Positions 26,001-34,800 of a stretch of DNA of 59,429 bases are shown piece by piece. Below the pieces are notes generated by a model. That model was not told the DNA's origin, made no database searches, and worked only from the letters and a program-made list of their open reading frames with translations. Source of the stretch: Janthinobacterium sp. PC23-8 (GTDB lineage Bacteria; Pseudomonadota; Gammaproteobacteria; Burkholderiales; Burkholderiaceae_D); contig NZ_NJGY01000004.1 of the NCBI RefSeq assembly GCF_002250505.1, forward strand, positions 1-59,429. The letters are read 5' to 3'. A program made the translations under genes and the position numbers. Position 1 is the stretch's first letter. The number at the start of each line of letters is the position of its first letter.

Positions 26001-26371
26001 TCGCGCTGCTGCATGCTGATGTCGGCAAACACCAGGGTCGCGCCGGCCAGGCCGGCGCCATCGGCCGGCAGCAAGGGCCTGGCCCAGACCTGCACCGCGA
26101 TATGCGCGTCGACACCCTGCAGGCAGCTGTCCCAGTGGCGCTCGCGCCCGCCTGGCCCCAGCGCACCGCGCAGCATGCTGGTGCTCGAGGCGCGATACGC
26201 GTCGCTGAAGCAGTCGGCCAGCAGCCGGCCAGCCACATCCATGCCCAGCATGTCGGCCAGTGCGCCATTGGCGGTCACCACCATGCCGCTGGCGTCGCAG
26301 GCGCAGGCCGGCAAGGCAATCAGCTGCAAGGCGTCGGCGATGAAATCTGGGCTGGTCGGAACGCGGTTCAT
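23081..26371 (-). CDS. Five-PAS GGDEF-EAL cyclic-di-GMP protein
   Basis: 1096-aa signalling protein from the ATG at 26371; the frame stays open far upstream but runs antisense to the PrpR-like gene. Seen: five PAS domains (starting near residues 8, 120, 245, 370 and 500), including several PAS cores such as FAEMFGY and AEMFGY, a coiled coil (about 620-665), a GGDEF domain with intact GGDEF at 744-748 and an inhibitory-site RASD upstream, and an EAL domain with E872 in the variant EVLLRW and intact DDFGTGYSSL. Both synthesis and hydrolysis of c-di-GMP look possible. There are no TM segments, so it is probably cytosolic and senses small ligands or redox through PAS. Confidence 0.93.
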   Translation of the reverse strand: MNRVPTSPDFIADALQLIALPACACDASGMVVTANGALADMLGMDVAGRLLADCFSDAYRASSTSMLRGALGPGGRERHWDSCLQGVDAHIAVQVWARPLLPADGAGLAGATLVFADISMQQRDQQALRKSLLEQQAILESAAVGILFSRDGVIEECNIRAAEMFGYARHQLTGQPGVALYRSREDYEALGREASPLLSIGRSFSTELELRRFDGSLFWSRLHARAIDPLNTQDGTVWIVEDISDHRRDEDQLRRALVEQQAILDNASVGILFSRSRQVLRCNPRFAEMFGYAQQEMTGMPACELFPSPEAYAEFGAQATPLLGQGLPYARDETQFRRRDGSLFWCRIRAKAVDQGSSEQGTIWILEDVSASRQTQMEVAAIMTNASISILFTKNRLVTRYNLGFAEMFGYQGDEALGMPGRALYSSQDAYEMLGAAAFPFLSVGKPFQTEVEMQRKDGSTLWGQLIAYVVNPQDASAGTIWIIEDRTEAKRAEESLRNALLENQAILDSAVLGISVIEHGYNLHANSKMEELFGYGPGQINGLSVQALYPDLASWKAARRETARDFGAGRVHMSEYQLVRKDGSRFWARLSGRPFDLAHAHGRSVWLVDDVTARREAAEAVLRARDELELRVRERTAELAGANALLQGEIAERRQAEARVHHMAYHDSLTGLPNRALLADRLERAMLASQRSSRKLAVMFIDLDRFKNINDSLGHMTGDILLKEVAARLCRAVRASDTVARLGGDEFVVLVPGIRSAEEAATVAGKIIESLTPAFPLEGHVLHITPSIGICLYPEDGADVDALMRHADAAMYHAKANGRNNYQFFTQKMNQAAAIHFDLESSLRTALAQDQFELYYQPVIDIATRTLHGMEVLLRWRRPGHGLVMPDRFIPILEESGMIVPVGAWVMRKACEQSMAWLVQGLRPVPLAVNLSPRQFMHTGLVAAIRAVLEDSGIAPGLLEFEITETALMQQGEQTLEILRQINAMGLRLSIDDFGTGYSSLAYLKRFPVKKVKIDRAFIKDLETSAEDRAIVSAIIALADSLQLSTVAEGVETEQQFALLQSKGCRYAQGYLFSAPMPASNAQMLLERRASPIES

Positions 26372-26569
26372 GAACACCACAAAGTTAAGAAGAAGGCAAA
26401 AGTATATATTCAAGCAACAAGATGCTGACAGATCATAAACCAGTTTCGCCCAATTATTGCATCCGCACCCGCAGCGGCGCCGGCAAGCGGCGGCGCGTGC
26501 CGGCGATACAACAGGCCAGCCAGCCGTTTCGCCGTCAGGCGCGCCAACAAATGCTTTACAATCGTCCCC

Positions 26570-28201
26570 ATGCACCGCCCCTCCCTGCCCATGCTGGACC
26601 ATCGCGACAAGCCCGTCATCTGGACCGTTTCGGTGTCGCGCCTGTTCGACCTGTTGCGCGATATCACGCTCGAATACGACGACCTGGCCACCATCGAGCC
26701 GATCAACCTGGGCTTTGACGACGCCGTGCGCCATATCCGCGAACGCATGGCCGTCGAGCGCTGCGACGCCGTGATCGCGGCCGGCTCGAATGGCGCCTAC
26801 CTCAAAGGCCGGCTGTCGGTGCCGGTGATTATCGCCAAGGCCAGCGGCTACGACGTGATGCAGGCGCTGGCGCGCGCGCGGCGCATCTCGCCGCAGATCG
26901 GCGTGGTGACGTACCAGGATGCCATGCCGGAACTGGCCGAATTTGCGTCCACCTTCGGCTTTCGCATCTTTCAACGCAGCTATGCCACCGAAGAAGACGC
27001 ACGCGCGCAGATCAATGAACTCAAGGCGGCCGGCGTGAAAGCCATCGTCGGCGCCGGCCTGGTCACCGACCTGGCCGAGGAAGCGGGGCTGGCGGGCGTG
27101 TTCGTGTATTCGGCCACGTCGATCCGGCGCGCCTTCGACGATGCGCTGGAACTGGCGCGCCTGACCCAGCTGGAGTCGAACCGCAGCAGGCGTGCCCCCG
27201 TCGGCGAGGCGCAGCGCGCGCGCCACGGCCTGCACGACCTGCGCGGCGAGTCAGGCGCCATGGAAGCGCTGCGCCAGTCGGTCATCCTGTTCGGCAAATC
27301 GCCGGCGACGGTGCTGATCCAGGGCGAGACGGGCACCGGCAAGGAACTGGTGGCACAGGCGATCCACCGCGAAAGCCCGCGCAGCCTCGGTGCGAACCGG
27401 CCCTTTGTCGCCATCAATTGCGGCGCGATTGCCGAGTCGCTGCTGGAATCGGAACTGTTCGGCCACGAAGACGGCGCCTTTACCGGCGCGCGCCGCGGCG
27501 GCCACGCCGGCCTGTTCGAGGCGGCCAACCACGGCACCCTGTTTCTCGATGAAATCGGCGAAATGCCCTTGCTGTTGCAAACACGCCTGCTGCGCGTGCT
27601 CGAAGAGCGCGAAGTGGTGCGCGTGGGCGGCACGCGGCCGATCGCCATCCAGGTGCGCGTTATCAGCGCCACCCATTGCGATCTTGAACAACGTGTCCGC
27701 GAAGGACGTTTTCGGGCCGACCTGTTCTACCGTCTGGCCGTGCTGCGCTTGCAGCTGCCGGCGCTGCGCGAGCGCGCCGGCGACATTATCGGCCTGATGG
27801 AGTGGTCGCTGAAAAACGCGCTGGCCGCGCTGGGCGCGCGTCCGCAGCCGAATTTGCAGGCGCAGTTGCTGGCCTGCGCGCCGCTGCTGCGCCGCTACGG
27901 CTGGCCCGGCAACGTGCGCGAACTGCGCAACCTGGCCGAGCGGCTGGCGTTGTTCCTGGCGGCCGAGCCGCTGCAGGCGCTCACGCCCGCCTTCCTGCTG
28001 GCGGTGGCACCGGAGTTGAGCGCAGAGGCGGGCGCCGATGCCGGCCTGCCGCCAGCGCCGGCTCTGCCGGCGGCCAGCGTTCCCGCGCGCGCCGAAAGCG
28101 CGGCCGAGGTGCTGGCCCGTTTTGGCGGGCGGCGCGACGCGGCGGCGCACTATCTGGGCATCAGCCGCACCACCTTGTGGCGCCGGCTGCGCGCATCTTG
28201 A
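26570..28201 (+). CDS. PrpR-like sigma-54-dependent transcriptional activator
   Basis: 543 aa. The N-terminal PrpR_N ligand domain (about 15-200) has [54 protein letters not shown] and the linker ending [17 protein letters not shown]. Next come an AAA+ domain with Walker A GETGTGKE, the sigma-54 loop GAFTGA and Walker [12 protein letters not shown], and a Fis-type HTH ([21 protein letters not shown]). PrpR activates propionate catabolism via 2-methylcitrate, but no prpBCD is present and a dioxygenase-like gene follows at 9 nt, so the inducer may differ. The start is uncertain: ATG at 26570 or 26594, neither with a good ribosome site. Confidence 0.87.
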   Translation: MHRPSLPMLDHRDKPVIWTVSVSRLFDLLRDITLEYDDLATIEPINLGFDDAVRHIRERMAVERCDAVIAAGSNGAYLKGRLSVPVIIAKASGYDVMQALARARRISPQIGVVTYQDAMPELAEFASTFGFRIFQRSYATEEDARAQINELKAAGVKAIVGAGLVTDLAEEAGLAGVFVYSATSIRRAFDDALELARLTQLESNRSRRAPVGEAQRARHGLHDLRGESGAMEALRQSVILFGKSPATVLIQGETGTGKELVAQAIHRESPRSLGANRPFVAINCGAIAESLLESELFGHEDGAFTGARRGGHAGLFEAANHGTLFLDEIGEMPLLLQTRLLRVLEEREVVRVGGTRPIAIQVRVISATHCDLEQRVREGRFRADLFYRLAVLRLQLPALRERAGDIIGLMEWSLKNALAALGARPQPNLQAQLLACAPLLRRYGWPGNVRELRNLAERLALFLAAEPLQALTPAFLLAVAPELSAEAGADAGLPPAPALPAASVPARAESAAEVLARFGGRRDAAAHYLGISRTTLWRRLRAS

Positions 28202-28210
28202 GGGGTCGTG

Positions 28211-29128
28211 ATGGATGACCTGGCGTACCTGCGCAGCCTGTGGCAACGCTGTACCGGCAACCACGCCGCCGACAATACGCCGGCGCGGCACCAGGAGCAG
28301 ATCAAGGCGCTGTACGCGCGCGGCATCTTCATGGACGAGGCCCTGCAACTGCTGTTTCATCAGCGCCCGACGTTCGACGCCTTTCTGGCCTGGATCGCGG
28401 CGCGCACGCGCGAGCGGGCAGCCCACGCCGCTACCGTCGTCGAGGACGTGCTGTCGGCGGCCGACCTGCAAGCGTGGGAGCGGCAAGGCTATATCGTGCT
28501 GCGCGGCGCCGTGCCGCAAGAGCAGTGCCAGGCCGCGCAGGCGGCGATCTGGGACTACCTGGGCGCCAGCCTGGACGACCGCGCTTCCTGGTACCGCGAT
28601 CACCCGGGCAAGTCGGGCTTCATGCTGCAGTTTTCCGACCATCCGGCGCTGGAAGCCATCCGCCACCATCCGCGCATCCGCCGCGCCTACCAGCAGCTCT
28701 ATCGCAGCGACGCCATCTATCCGACGATCGACAAGGTCAGCTTCAATCCGCCGCAAGCACCAGGCAGCTGTTTCGCGGGCAGCCCGCTGCACTGGGATAC
28801 CAGCCTGGCCTTGCCGATTCCGTTCAAGCTGCAAGGCCTGCTGTACCTGGGCGACTGCGCCGGGCACCATGGCGCATTCCACTGCGTGCCAGGCTTCCAG
28901 CACCGCATCGGCGACTGGCTGGCGACGGTGCCGCCCGGCCAGCATCCGCGCGACTGGGCGCCGGCGCAGCTGCGTGCGCAGCCCGTCCCCGGCCAGGCCG
29001 GCGACTTCGTCATCTGGCACCAGGCCCTGCCCCATTGCGCCACGCCCAATTTCGGCGATGTGCCAAGGATGGTGCAATACCTGACCTACCATGCCGACGA
29101 TGGCGTGGACCAGGATGAGTGGATCTGA
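28211..29128 (+). CDS. Phytanoyl-CoA dioxygenase (PhyH) family protein
   Basis: 305-aa Fe(II)/2-oxoglutarate dioxygenase-like protein. The N-terminal 90 residues form a helical extension; then ERQGYIVLRGAVPQE begins the jellyroll. Iron ligands appear as HWD in PLHWDTSLALPIP and the distal His in GDFVIWHQALPHC, with Arg of VPRMVQYLTYH for 2-oxoglutarate. The ATG at 28211 follows AGGGG by 5 nt. It lies 9 nt after the PrpR-like activator, so the two are co-transcribed; substrate unknown. The family includes hydroxylases of fatty acyl-CoA, amino acids and secondary metabolites. Confidence 0.83.
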   Translation: MDDLAYLRSLWQRCTGNHAADNTPARHQEQIKALYARGIFMDEALQLLFHQRPTFDAFLAWIAARTRERAAHAATVVEDVLSAADLQAWERQGYIVLRGAVPQEQCQAAQAAIWDYLGASLDDRASWYRDHPGKSGFMLQFSDHPALEAIRHHPRIRRAYQQLYRSDAIYPTIDKVSFNPPQAPGSCFAGSPLHWDTSLALPIPFKLQGLLYLGDCAGHHGAFHCVPGFQHRIGDWLATVPPGQHPRDWAPAQLRAQPVPGQAGDFVIWHQALPHCATPNFGDVPRMVQYLTYHADDGVDQDEWI

Positions 29129-29236
29129 GGGCGGCGCCGCCGCTTGTCCCGTGCAACAGCCGTTCATCATCTTGCGGTGGCCAAGCGCAGCGCGCTTGGC
29201 CAAGATAGGCGCATCGATCACTACACGGAGCCTGTC

Positions 29237-30124
29237 ATGACCCTCTTTACGCTACGCCGCTGCGCCGCTTTTTTCACTACCCTGGCCATTGCCGGCACAG
29301 TCCAGGCCACGCCGGCGGCGTCGCATCCGGCCTTCCGGGTCGACGTTACCGGCAAGGGCGCGCCCGTGATCCTGATTCCCGGCCTGGCGTCCTCTGGCGA
29401 GGTCTGGCAAGCCACGGTGGCGCGCCTGTGCGGACCAGCGCAGCGACGCCAGTGCCATGTCTTGAGCCTGGCCGGCTTTGCCGGCGTGGCGCCGATAGCC
29501 GGCGACCTGCTGGCGCAAGCGGAAAACCAGCTGGCCGCCTATATCAGCGACAATCAACTGGGCCGGCCGGCCATCATCGGCCATAGCCTGGGCGGCTTTC
29601 TGGCCTTGAAACTGGCGATCGACCATCCGCAACAGGCCGGCAAGCTGGTGATTGTCGACGCCCTGCCGGCACTGGGCGCGGTGCAGCTGCCGTCCATCAC
29701 GCCGGAGCAGCTGCAGGGCATGGCCGCGCAGATGCGCGGTGCCATGCGCGCCCAGGACGACGCCAGCTTTGCGCAAAACCAGCGCCGCAGCGTCGCCGGC
29801 ATGGCCAGCCGGCCCGATGACGTGGCGCGCATCACCGACTGGGGCACCGTTTCGGACAGGAGCACGGTGATCGAGACATTAGCCACCATTATCGGCACCG
29901 ATCTGCGCCAGGACGTGGCGCGCATCGCCTCGCCCACCCTGGTGCTGGGCACCTGGATCGCCTACAAGGACTATGCGCCGCGCGCCGCCACCGAGGCCAC
30001 TTTCCAGAGCCAGTACCAGAAGCTGCCCGGCGTGCGCATGGCGATTGCCGACACGGCGCGCCACTTCATCATGTACGATGATCCCGACTGGCTGCATGCC
30101 AGCATCGAACAATTTTTGGAATAA
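29237..30124 (+). CDS. Secreted alpha/beta hydrolase
   Basis: 295 aa with an N-terminal signal peptide (TLRRCAAFFTTLAIAGTVQA) and an alpha/beta-hydrolase fold: oxyanion region VILIPGLASSGEVW, nucleophile elbow GHSLGG (S117), acid within SPTLVLGTW-x-AYKD and a final histidine in DTARHFIMYDDP. The ATG at 29237 has CGGAG 6 nt upstream. The substrate is not predictable; an ester or lactone is typical. It is followed by a sensor kinase at 18 nt and may be co-transcribed with it, which would link hydrolase output with the two-component pair. Confidence 0.85.
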   Translation: MTLFTLRRCAAFFTTLAIAGTVQATPAASHPAFRVDVTGKGAPVILIPGLASSGEVWQATVARLCGPAQRRQCHVLSLAGFAGVAPIAGDLLAQAENQLAAYISDNQLGRPAIIGHSLGGFLALKLAIDHPQQAGKLVIVDALPALGAVQLPSITPEQLQGMAAQMRGAMRAQDDASFAQNQRRSVAGMASRPDDVARITDWGTVSDRSTVIETLATIIGTDLRQDVARIASPTLVLGTWIAYKDYAPRAATEATFQSQYQKLPGVRMAIADTARHFIMYDDPDWLHASIEQFLE

Positions 30125-30142
30125 TTCCTGAGCCACCTTTGC

Positions 30143-31180
30143 ATGCAAGCTTCGCCGCCCCTGCTCGTCCGTTTGCCCTGGTACTGGATCTTCCAGCTCG
30201 CCGGCTGGAATGTCGCCGCCCTGCTGACAATGCCGAGCCTCAGTTTTGCACCTGTCACCCGGGCCATCATCGGCGTGAGCTGGTGGGGTGCGGCCAGCGC
30301 CCTGCTGCTGTCGATGGCGTGGCGCCGCGTGCTGCAAAGGCGCGGCTGGATACACGGCCGCTTTGCGTGGCCGTATGTGCTGCCATCGTTGCTGCTGCTG
30401 ACGCTGCTGCAGTGCGCGCTGGCGGGACTGGGCTACGTGGTGCTGCAGCCGTTCGGCCCCGTCACCAGCCTGCGCTGGCTGCCGTCGGCGCTGGTCTCGT
30501 GGTTCGGCCTGTTCCTGGTCTGGACCGTGCTTTATTCGCTGACACAGTCGCTGCGCCGCGCCAGCCGCTTCGAGGCCGAAACGCTGCGCCTGCAGGTGCT
30601 GGCCAAGGACGCCGAACTGCGGGCGCTGCAGGCCCAGGTCAACCCGCACTTCTTTTTCAACAGCTTGAACAGCGTGCGCGCGCTGGTGTTTGAAAACCAG
30701 GAAGCGGCCGCCGGCATGGTCGACCAGCTGGCCGCACTGATGCGCTACACACTGCAATCGAACCAGCACGAGACCGTGCCGCTCGGCGAGGAATGGCAGG
30801 CGGTGCAAACCTATCTGGCGATCGAAACGATCCGCTTTGAAGACCGGCTGCGCGTGACCATGGCGCTCGATGATGGAATCGAAGGTGTACGCATCGCGCC
30901 GATGGCCTTGCAGACGCTGGTGGAAAACGCCGTCAAGCATGGCGTCGAGCCGAACGTGGCCGGCAGCGACATCGCCATCAGTGCAAGGCGTCACGATGGC
31001 GTGGTCACCATCACGGTGGCCAATACGGGAGCGCTGCGCGCGCAGTCAGGCTCGACCCGGGTTGGACTGGCCAATGCGCGCCAGCGCCTGATGCTCGCGC
31101 TGGGACCGGCCGCCAGCTTGAACCTGCATGTACAGGCGGGCAGCGTGCACGCCGTGCTGCAATTGCCGCAGCAGCCATGA
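30143..31180 (+). CDS. LytS/YehU-type sensor histidine kinase (second copy)
   Basis: 345-aa membrane kinase. Four hydrophobic segments (about 12-30, 42-58, 78-102 and 112-134) form the sensor, with almost no periplasmic domain. The H-box is LQAQVNPHFFFNSLNS (H169), followed by VENAVKHGVEPN and GLANARQRL of the ATPase domain. The ATG at 30143 is used; a clear ribosome site is not visible. The gene overlaps its LytTR regulator by 4 nt (ATGA). The architecture differs from the kinase at 699, so the two are not recent duplicates. Confidence 0.9.
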   Translation: MQASPPLLVRLPWYWIFQLAGWNVAALLTMPSLSFAPVTRAIIGVSWWGAASALLLSMAWRRVLQRRGWIHGRFAWPYVLPSLLLLTLLQCALAGLGYVVLQPFGPVTSLRWLPSALVSWFGLFLVWTVLYSLTQSLRRASRFEAETLRLQVLAKDAELRALQAQVNPHFFFNSLNSVRALVFENQEAAAGMVDQLAALMRYTLQSNQHETVPLGEEWQAVQTYLAIETIRFEDRLRVTMALDDGIEGVRIAPMALQTLVENAVKHGVEPNVAGSDIAISARRHDGVVTITVANTGALRAQSGSTRVGLANARQRLMLALGPAASLNLHVQAGSVHAVLQLPQQP

Positions 31181-31884
31181 CGACCTTGCGCGCGCTGCTG
31201 GTCGACGACGAACGCCTGGCGCGCGCCGAATTGCGCCGCCTGTTGAAAGCCCATCCCGGGGTGGAGATCGTCGGCGAGGCGGCCAGCGCCGCCGAGGCGA
31301 TGGCGCAGATCGCGGCGCTCGCGCCGGACTTGCTGCTGCTCGACGTGCAGATGCCGGGCGGCTCGGGCTTCGACTTGCTGGCCGCGCTGGACGCGGCGCC
31401 TGAGGTGATTTTCTGTACCGCGCACGACCAGTATGCGCTGCGGGCGTTCGAAGTGAGCGCCCTCGATTACCTGCAAAAACCGGTGCAGGCGCAGCGCCTG
31501 GCCACGGCCTTGCTGCGCGCTGGCGCACGCGTGCAGGCGCTGCCGGCGGCATCGGCACCGCGCAAGATCTTTATCAAGGACGGCGAGCGCTGCTGGTTCG
31601 TGGCACTGGCCGACGTGGTGCAGTTTGCATCGGAAGGCAATTACGCGCGCGTGCATTTCGGTGCCGGGCAGCCGTTGATGCCGCGCTCGCTGAACCAGCT
31701 CGAAGAACGGCTCGATTCCTTGCAGTTCCTGCGCGCCAACCGGCGCCAGATCGTCAATCTGGCGCATGTCACGCAGGTGACGGCCAATGCGGCCGATGGC
31801 CTGGACCTGCTGCTGACCGACGGCACGCGGGTGGAAGTGTCGCGCCGCCGCGCGCAGCAGTTTCGTGCCGCAGCGAGCCTCTAG
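31177..31884 (+). CDS. LytTR-family response regulator (second copy)
   Basis: 235 aa: receiver with D10/D11, phospho-acceptor D56 (LLLLDVQMPGGSGF) and K (LDYLQKPV), then a LytTR DNA-binding domain from about 130 (KIFIKDGERCWFVALADVVQFASEGNYARVH, LNQLEERL, FLRANRRQIVNLAHV). It is translationally coupled to the kinase. Its stop codon shares CTAG with the stop of the convergent tricorn-like gene, leaving no space for a terminator between them. Confidence 0.93.
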   Translation: MTTLRALLVDDERLARAELRRLLKAHPGVEIVGEAASAAEAMAQIAALAPDLLLLDVQMPGGSGFDLLAALDAAPEVIFCTAHDQYALRAFEVSALDYLQKPVQAQRLATALLRAGARVQALPAASAPRKIFIKDGERCWFVALADVVQFASEGNYARVHFGAGQPLMPRSLNQLEERLDSLQFLRANRRQIVNLAHVTQVTANAADGLDLLLTDGTRVEVSRRRAQQFRAAASL

Positions 31885-34800
31885 CGCTTCAGCGCCGGTA
31901 TCGGCTGCGCCTGGAACTGGCGCAGCGGCTCCTCCTGCAACTTTTTGCCGAGCATGTCCAGCGCCACTTCCAGCTGGCGATCGCCGCCATTGAAGGTGGC
32001 GTGCGGCAAATTGTCCACCTCCACATCGGGCACCACGCCCACGCCTTCGATCAGCCACTGGCCGTCGGCGCCGAACTGGCCGTTTTCGGCCACGCGCGCC
32101 ATGCCGTTATCAAGCAAGCGCGTATTGTCGCTCAGCCAGACACCGGCGCCGGCCGTGCGCTTGCCCACCAGCGGCGCGAGCTTCAAGGCCTTGACGCCGG
32201 CGGCAAAGGTCTCGCCATCGGAATAAGTCAATTCGTCGACCAGCACCACCAGATGGCCGCGGAAGGTGTTCTGCATGTTCGACGACGGCTGCACGCCGGG
32301 CGGCGCCCAGAAGGCCCAGGCCTTGCGCAGCAGTTTTTCGATGATCCAGCTGTCGATATTGCCGCCGTTATTGCGGCGCACATCGATGATCAGGCCCTCG
32401 CGGTTGATATTGGCGTAAAAATCGCGCGCGAACGAGGCGATATCGCGCGCCCCCATGGCGCGCAAGTGCAGGTAGCCGATGCGTCCTTGCGAGCTGGCAG
32501 CCACCTGTTCGGCGCGGCTCAGTTCCCAGTCGCCATAGCGCAGCGCCGTCTGTTTCGCCATGTCGACCGGCGTGACGATCACGGAACGCGGGACGGCTGC
32601 GCCGCGCCTGACCTGCAGCAGCACCTGCTTGCCGGCCTGGTTCAGCAGCAGGTCGCTGATATCGCGCGCGCCGAGCGCCGGCTTGCCGTTGACGGCCGTG
32701 ATCACGTCGCCCTCCTTCACGTCCACTTCCGGGCGCGACAAGGGCGCGCGCTCGGACGGCAGTTCCGGCTCGCTGCGGTAGATATGCTCGACCACATAAC
32801 CGTCCTTGCCGCGCGCCAGCACCGCGCCAAGGCCGGCCGGCGTGCCTTCCTGTTCCGTGCGGCGCAGTTCCCCGGGACGGATCTGCGAATGCAGGGCGCC
32901 CACTTCGGCCACCATCATGCCCAGCAAATCATTGAGTTCGGCGCGGTCGGTCACGCGTTCGACCAGCGGCGCGTACCTGGCGCGCGCCCCCGCCCAGTCG
33001 ACGCCGCGCATCTTGGCGTCATACAGGAAATCGCGGTGCAAGCGCCAGGCGTCGTTGAACATCTGCTTCCACTCCAGGCGCGGATTCGACACAAAGGTCC
33101 AGTCGTCGACTTTCACTTTCGCCCTGGACAGGTCGGTCGGCAGCTTGATCCCCGCCTCGATCACCAGCATCTCGCCGGGGCCAGTGGCTGGCGCGGCCAC
33201 GGCGCTGCTTGCGGTCCGGTAATACAAATGTTTTTTATCGAACGCCAGGTCGAATTCGCGCACATTGGCCACCAATAACTCGGGCTTGGAACCGGTGTTC
33301 CCAATGGCCACAGTCTTCAGGCTGGCCTTGTCGCCTGCACCCTCGCGTTCGAGAAAGTACAGGCGCTTGTCGTCCACCGCCAGCGCCGTGTAGTTGCCGG
33401 GCGCAAGCGGTACTTCATACAGGCGCGCGGCCAGGCCTGTGGTGACAATCGCCGGCAAGGTGGCCGGCGCCTTTTTCACGGTGCCCTTGCCACCGGCTTT
33501 TTCCAGCACTTTTTCGGCCGCCAGTTCGGCCGCCTTTTCATCGTCCGTCTCCGGTGGCTTGACGCCGGGGCGGCTCAGCTCATCGTCGGGCTGGAACGGA
33601 AAGCGGTTGCCCGGTTGCAGCGCCAGCGCATACACGCCGACTCGCTTGTCGAATACGGGGCCCATGTTGCGGTCGCCCCAGGGCGAGCCATTGGCCAGCT
33701 GGAAATTGCGCGCCGACAAAAAGTACAGCCAGCGGCCATCGGGCGAAAACATCGGCGAGCCCGAGGTATAGCGGTCGCTGGTGACAAAATGCAGTTCCTT
33801 GCTGGCCAGATTGTACAAGCCGATCTGTTCGCGCTGCTCGTTGCTGGCCACGCGCACCAGCGCCAGGTTGCGGCTGTCGGGCGACCATTGCACCTCGTCA
33901 TGCTTGTCGACGCCGGCCTTGCCTGCGTCGTCGATCAGTTCATTCGCCCTGGTGGCCAGGTTGAGCAGCCAGAAACGGCCCTTCTTGTCGCTGTGCGCCA
34001 ACCAGCGCCCGTCCGGCGACGGGTACAGCTTCCAGCGGTGGCTGTCGCCCTCGGTGGTCAGGCGCTCGCCGGGACCGGAACCGTCGGCGGCATAGCGCCA
34101 GATCTCGTTTTCGCCGCTGGTGTCGACGATGGCGTAGACGAATTTGTCATCGCTGCTGAACACGGCGTCGCGCGCGCGGGCGCCTTCGGGAATGGCGATA
34201 TCGACGCGGCGCTGGTTGCCGGTGCCGGCGATGCTGACCCTGCCGCGCGCGGTGAGGATGATGCGCTCGTCCTTGCCGGACAATTGCACGTTGGACAGGG
34301 TATCGAGCGGCGAGCGTACCTGGCGCGCACGCTGCTGGTCGAAGTCCGACACCAGGCTGATCGGCAATGGTGGCGAGTCGGTGCCAGCCGCCAGGTCCAG
34401 CACCCGCAAGTCGGCGCCCAATTGATAGACGATCTTGCCGTCGCCGAGCTGCGCATTGCGCACATCCCATTGCGTGTGGCGGGTCATCGCGCGGCGGTCG
34501 CTGCCGTCGGGCAGCATGCTCCACAGATTGTCGCTGCCACTGTCATCGCTGATGTAATACACGCGGCCCTGCCACCACATGGGGCGCTTGTTGTTGCCGG
34601 CCCGAACTTGCGCGTCGTGATGCATGGGCACCGCTTCGCTCTTGCCGTCGAGTTCATAGCGCCACAGCTGGGCGTGTGCGCCGCCGCGGTAGTTGCGCAC
34701 ATTGTCGTTCGTCATGGCCAGGCCAAAACGCGTGAAGAACAGGGTCTTGCCCGCATCGTCGAGCACGCCGTCATTGGCGTCGGCGACGGGGAATATGCGC

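Noticed and set aside
26372..27235. Extension of the GGDEF-EAL frame upstream to 27235
   Set aside because: It lies antisense to the PrpR-like gene and shows no PAS or other domain; the ATG at 26371 begins the first PAS domain.
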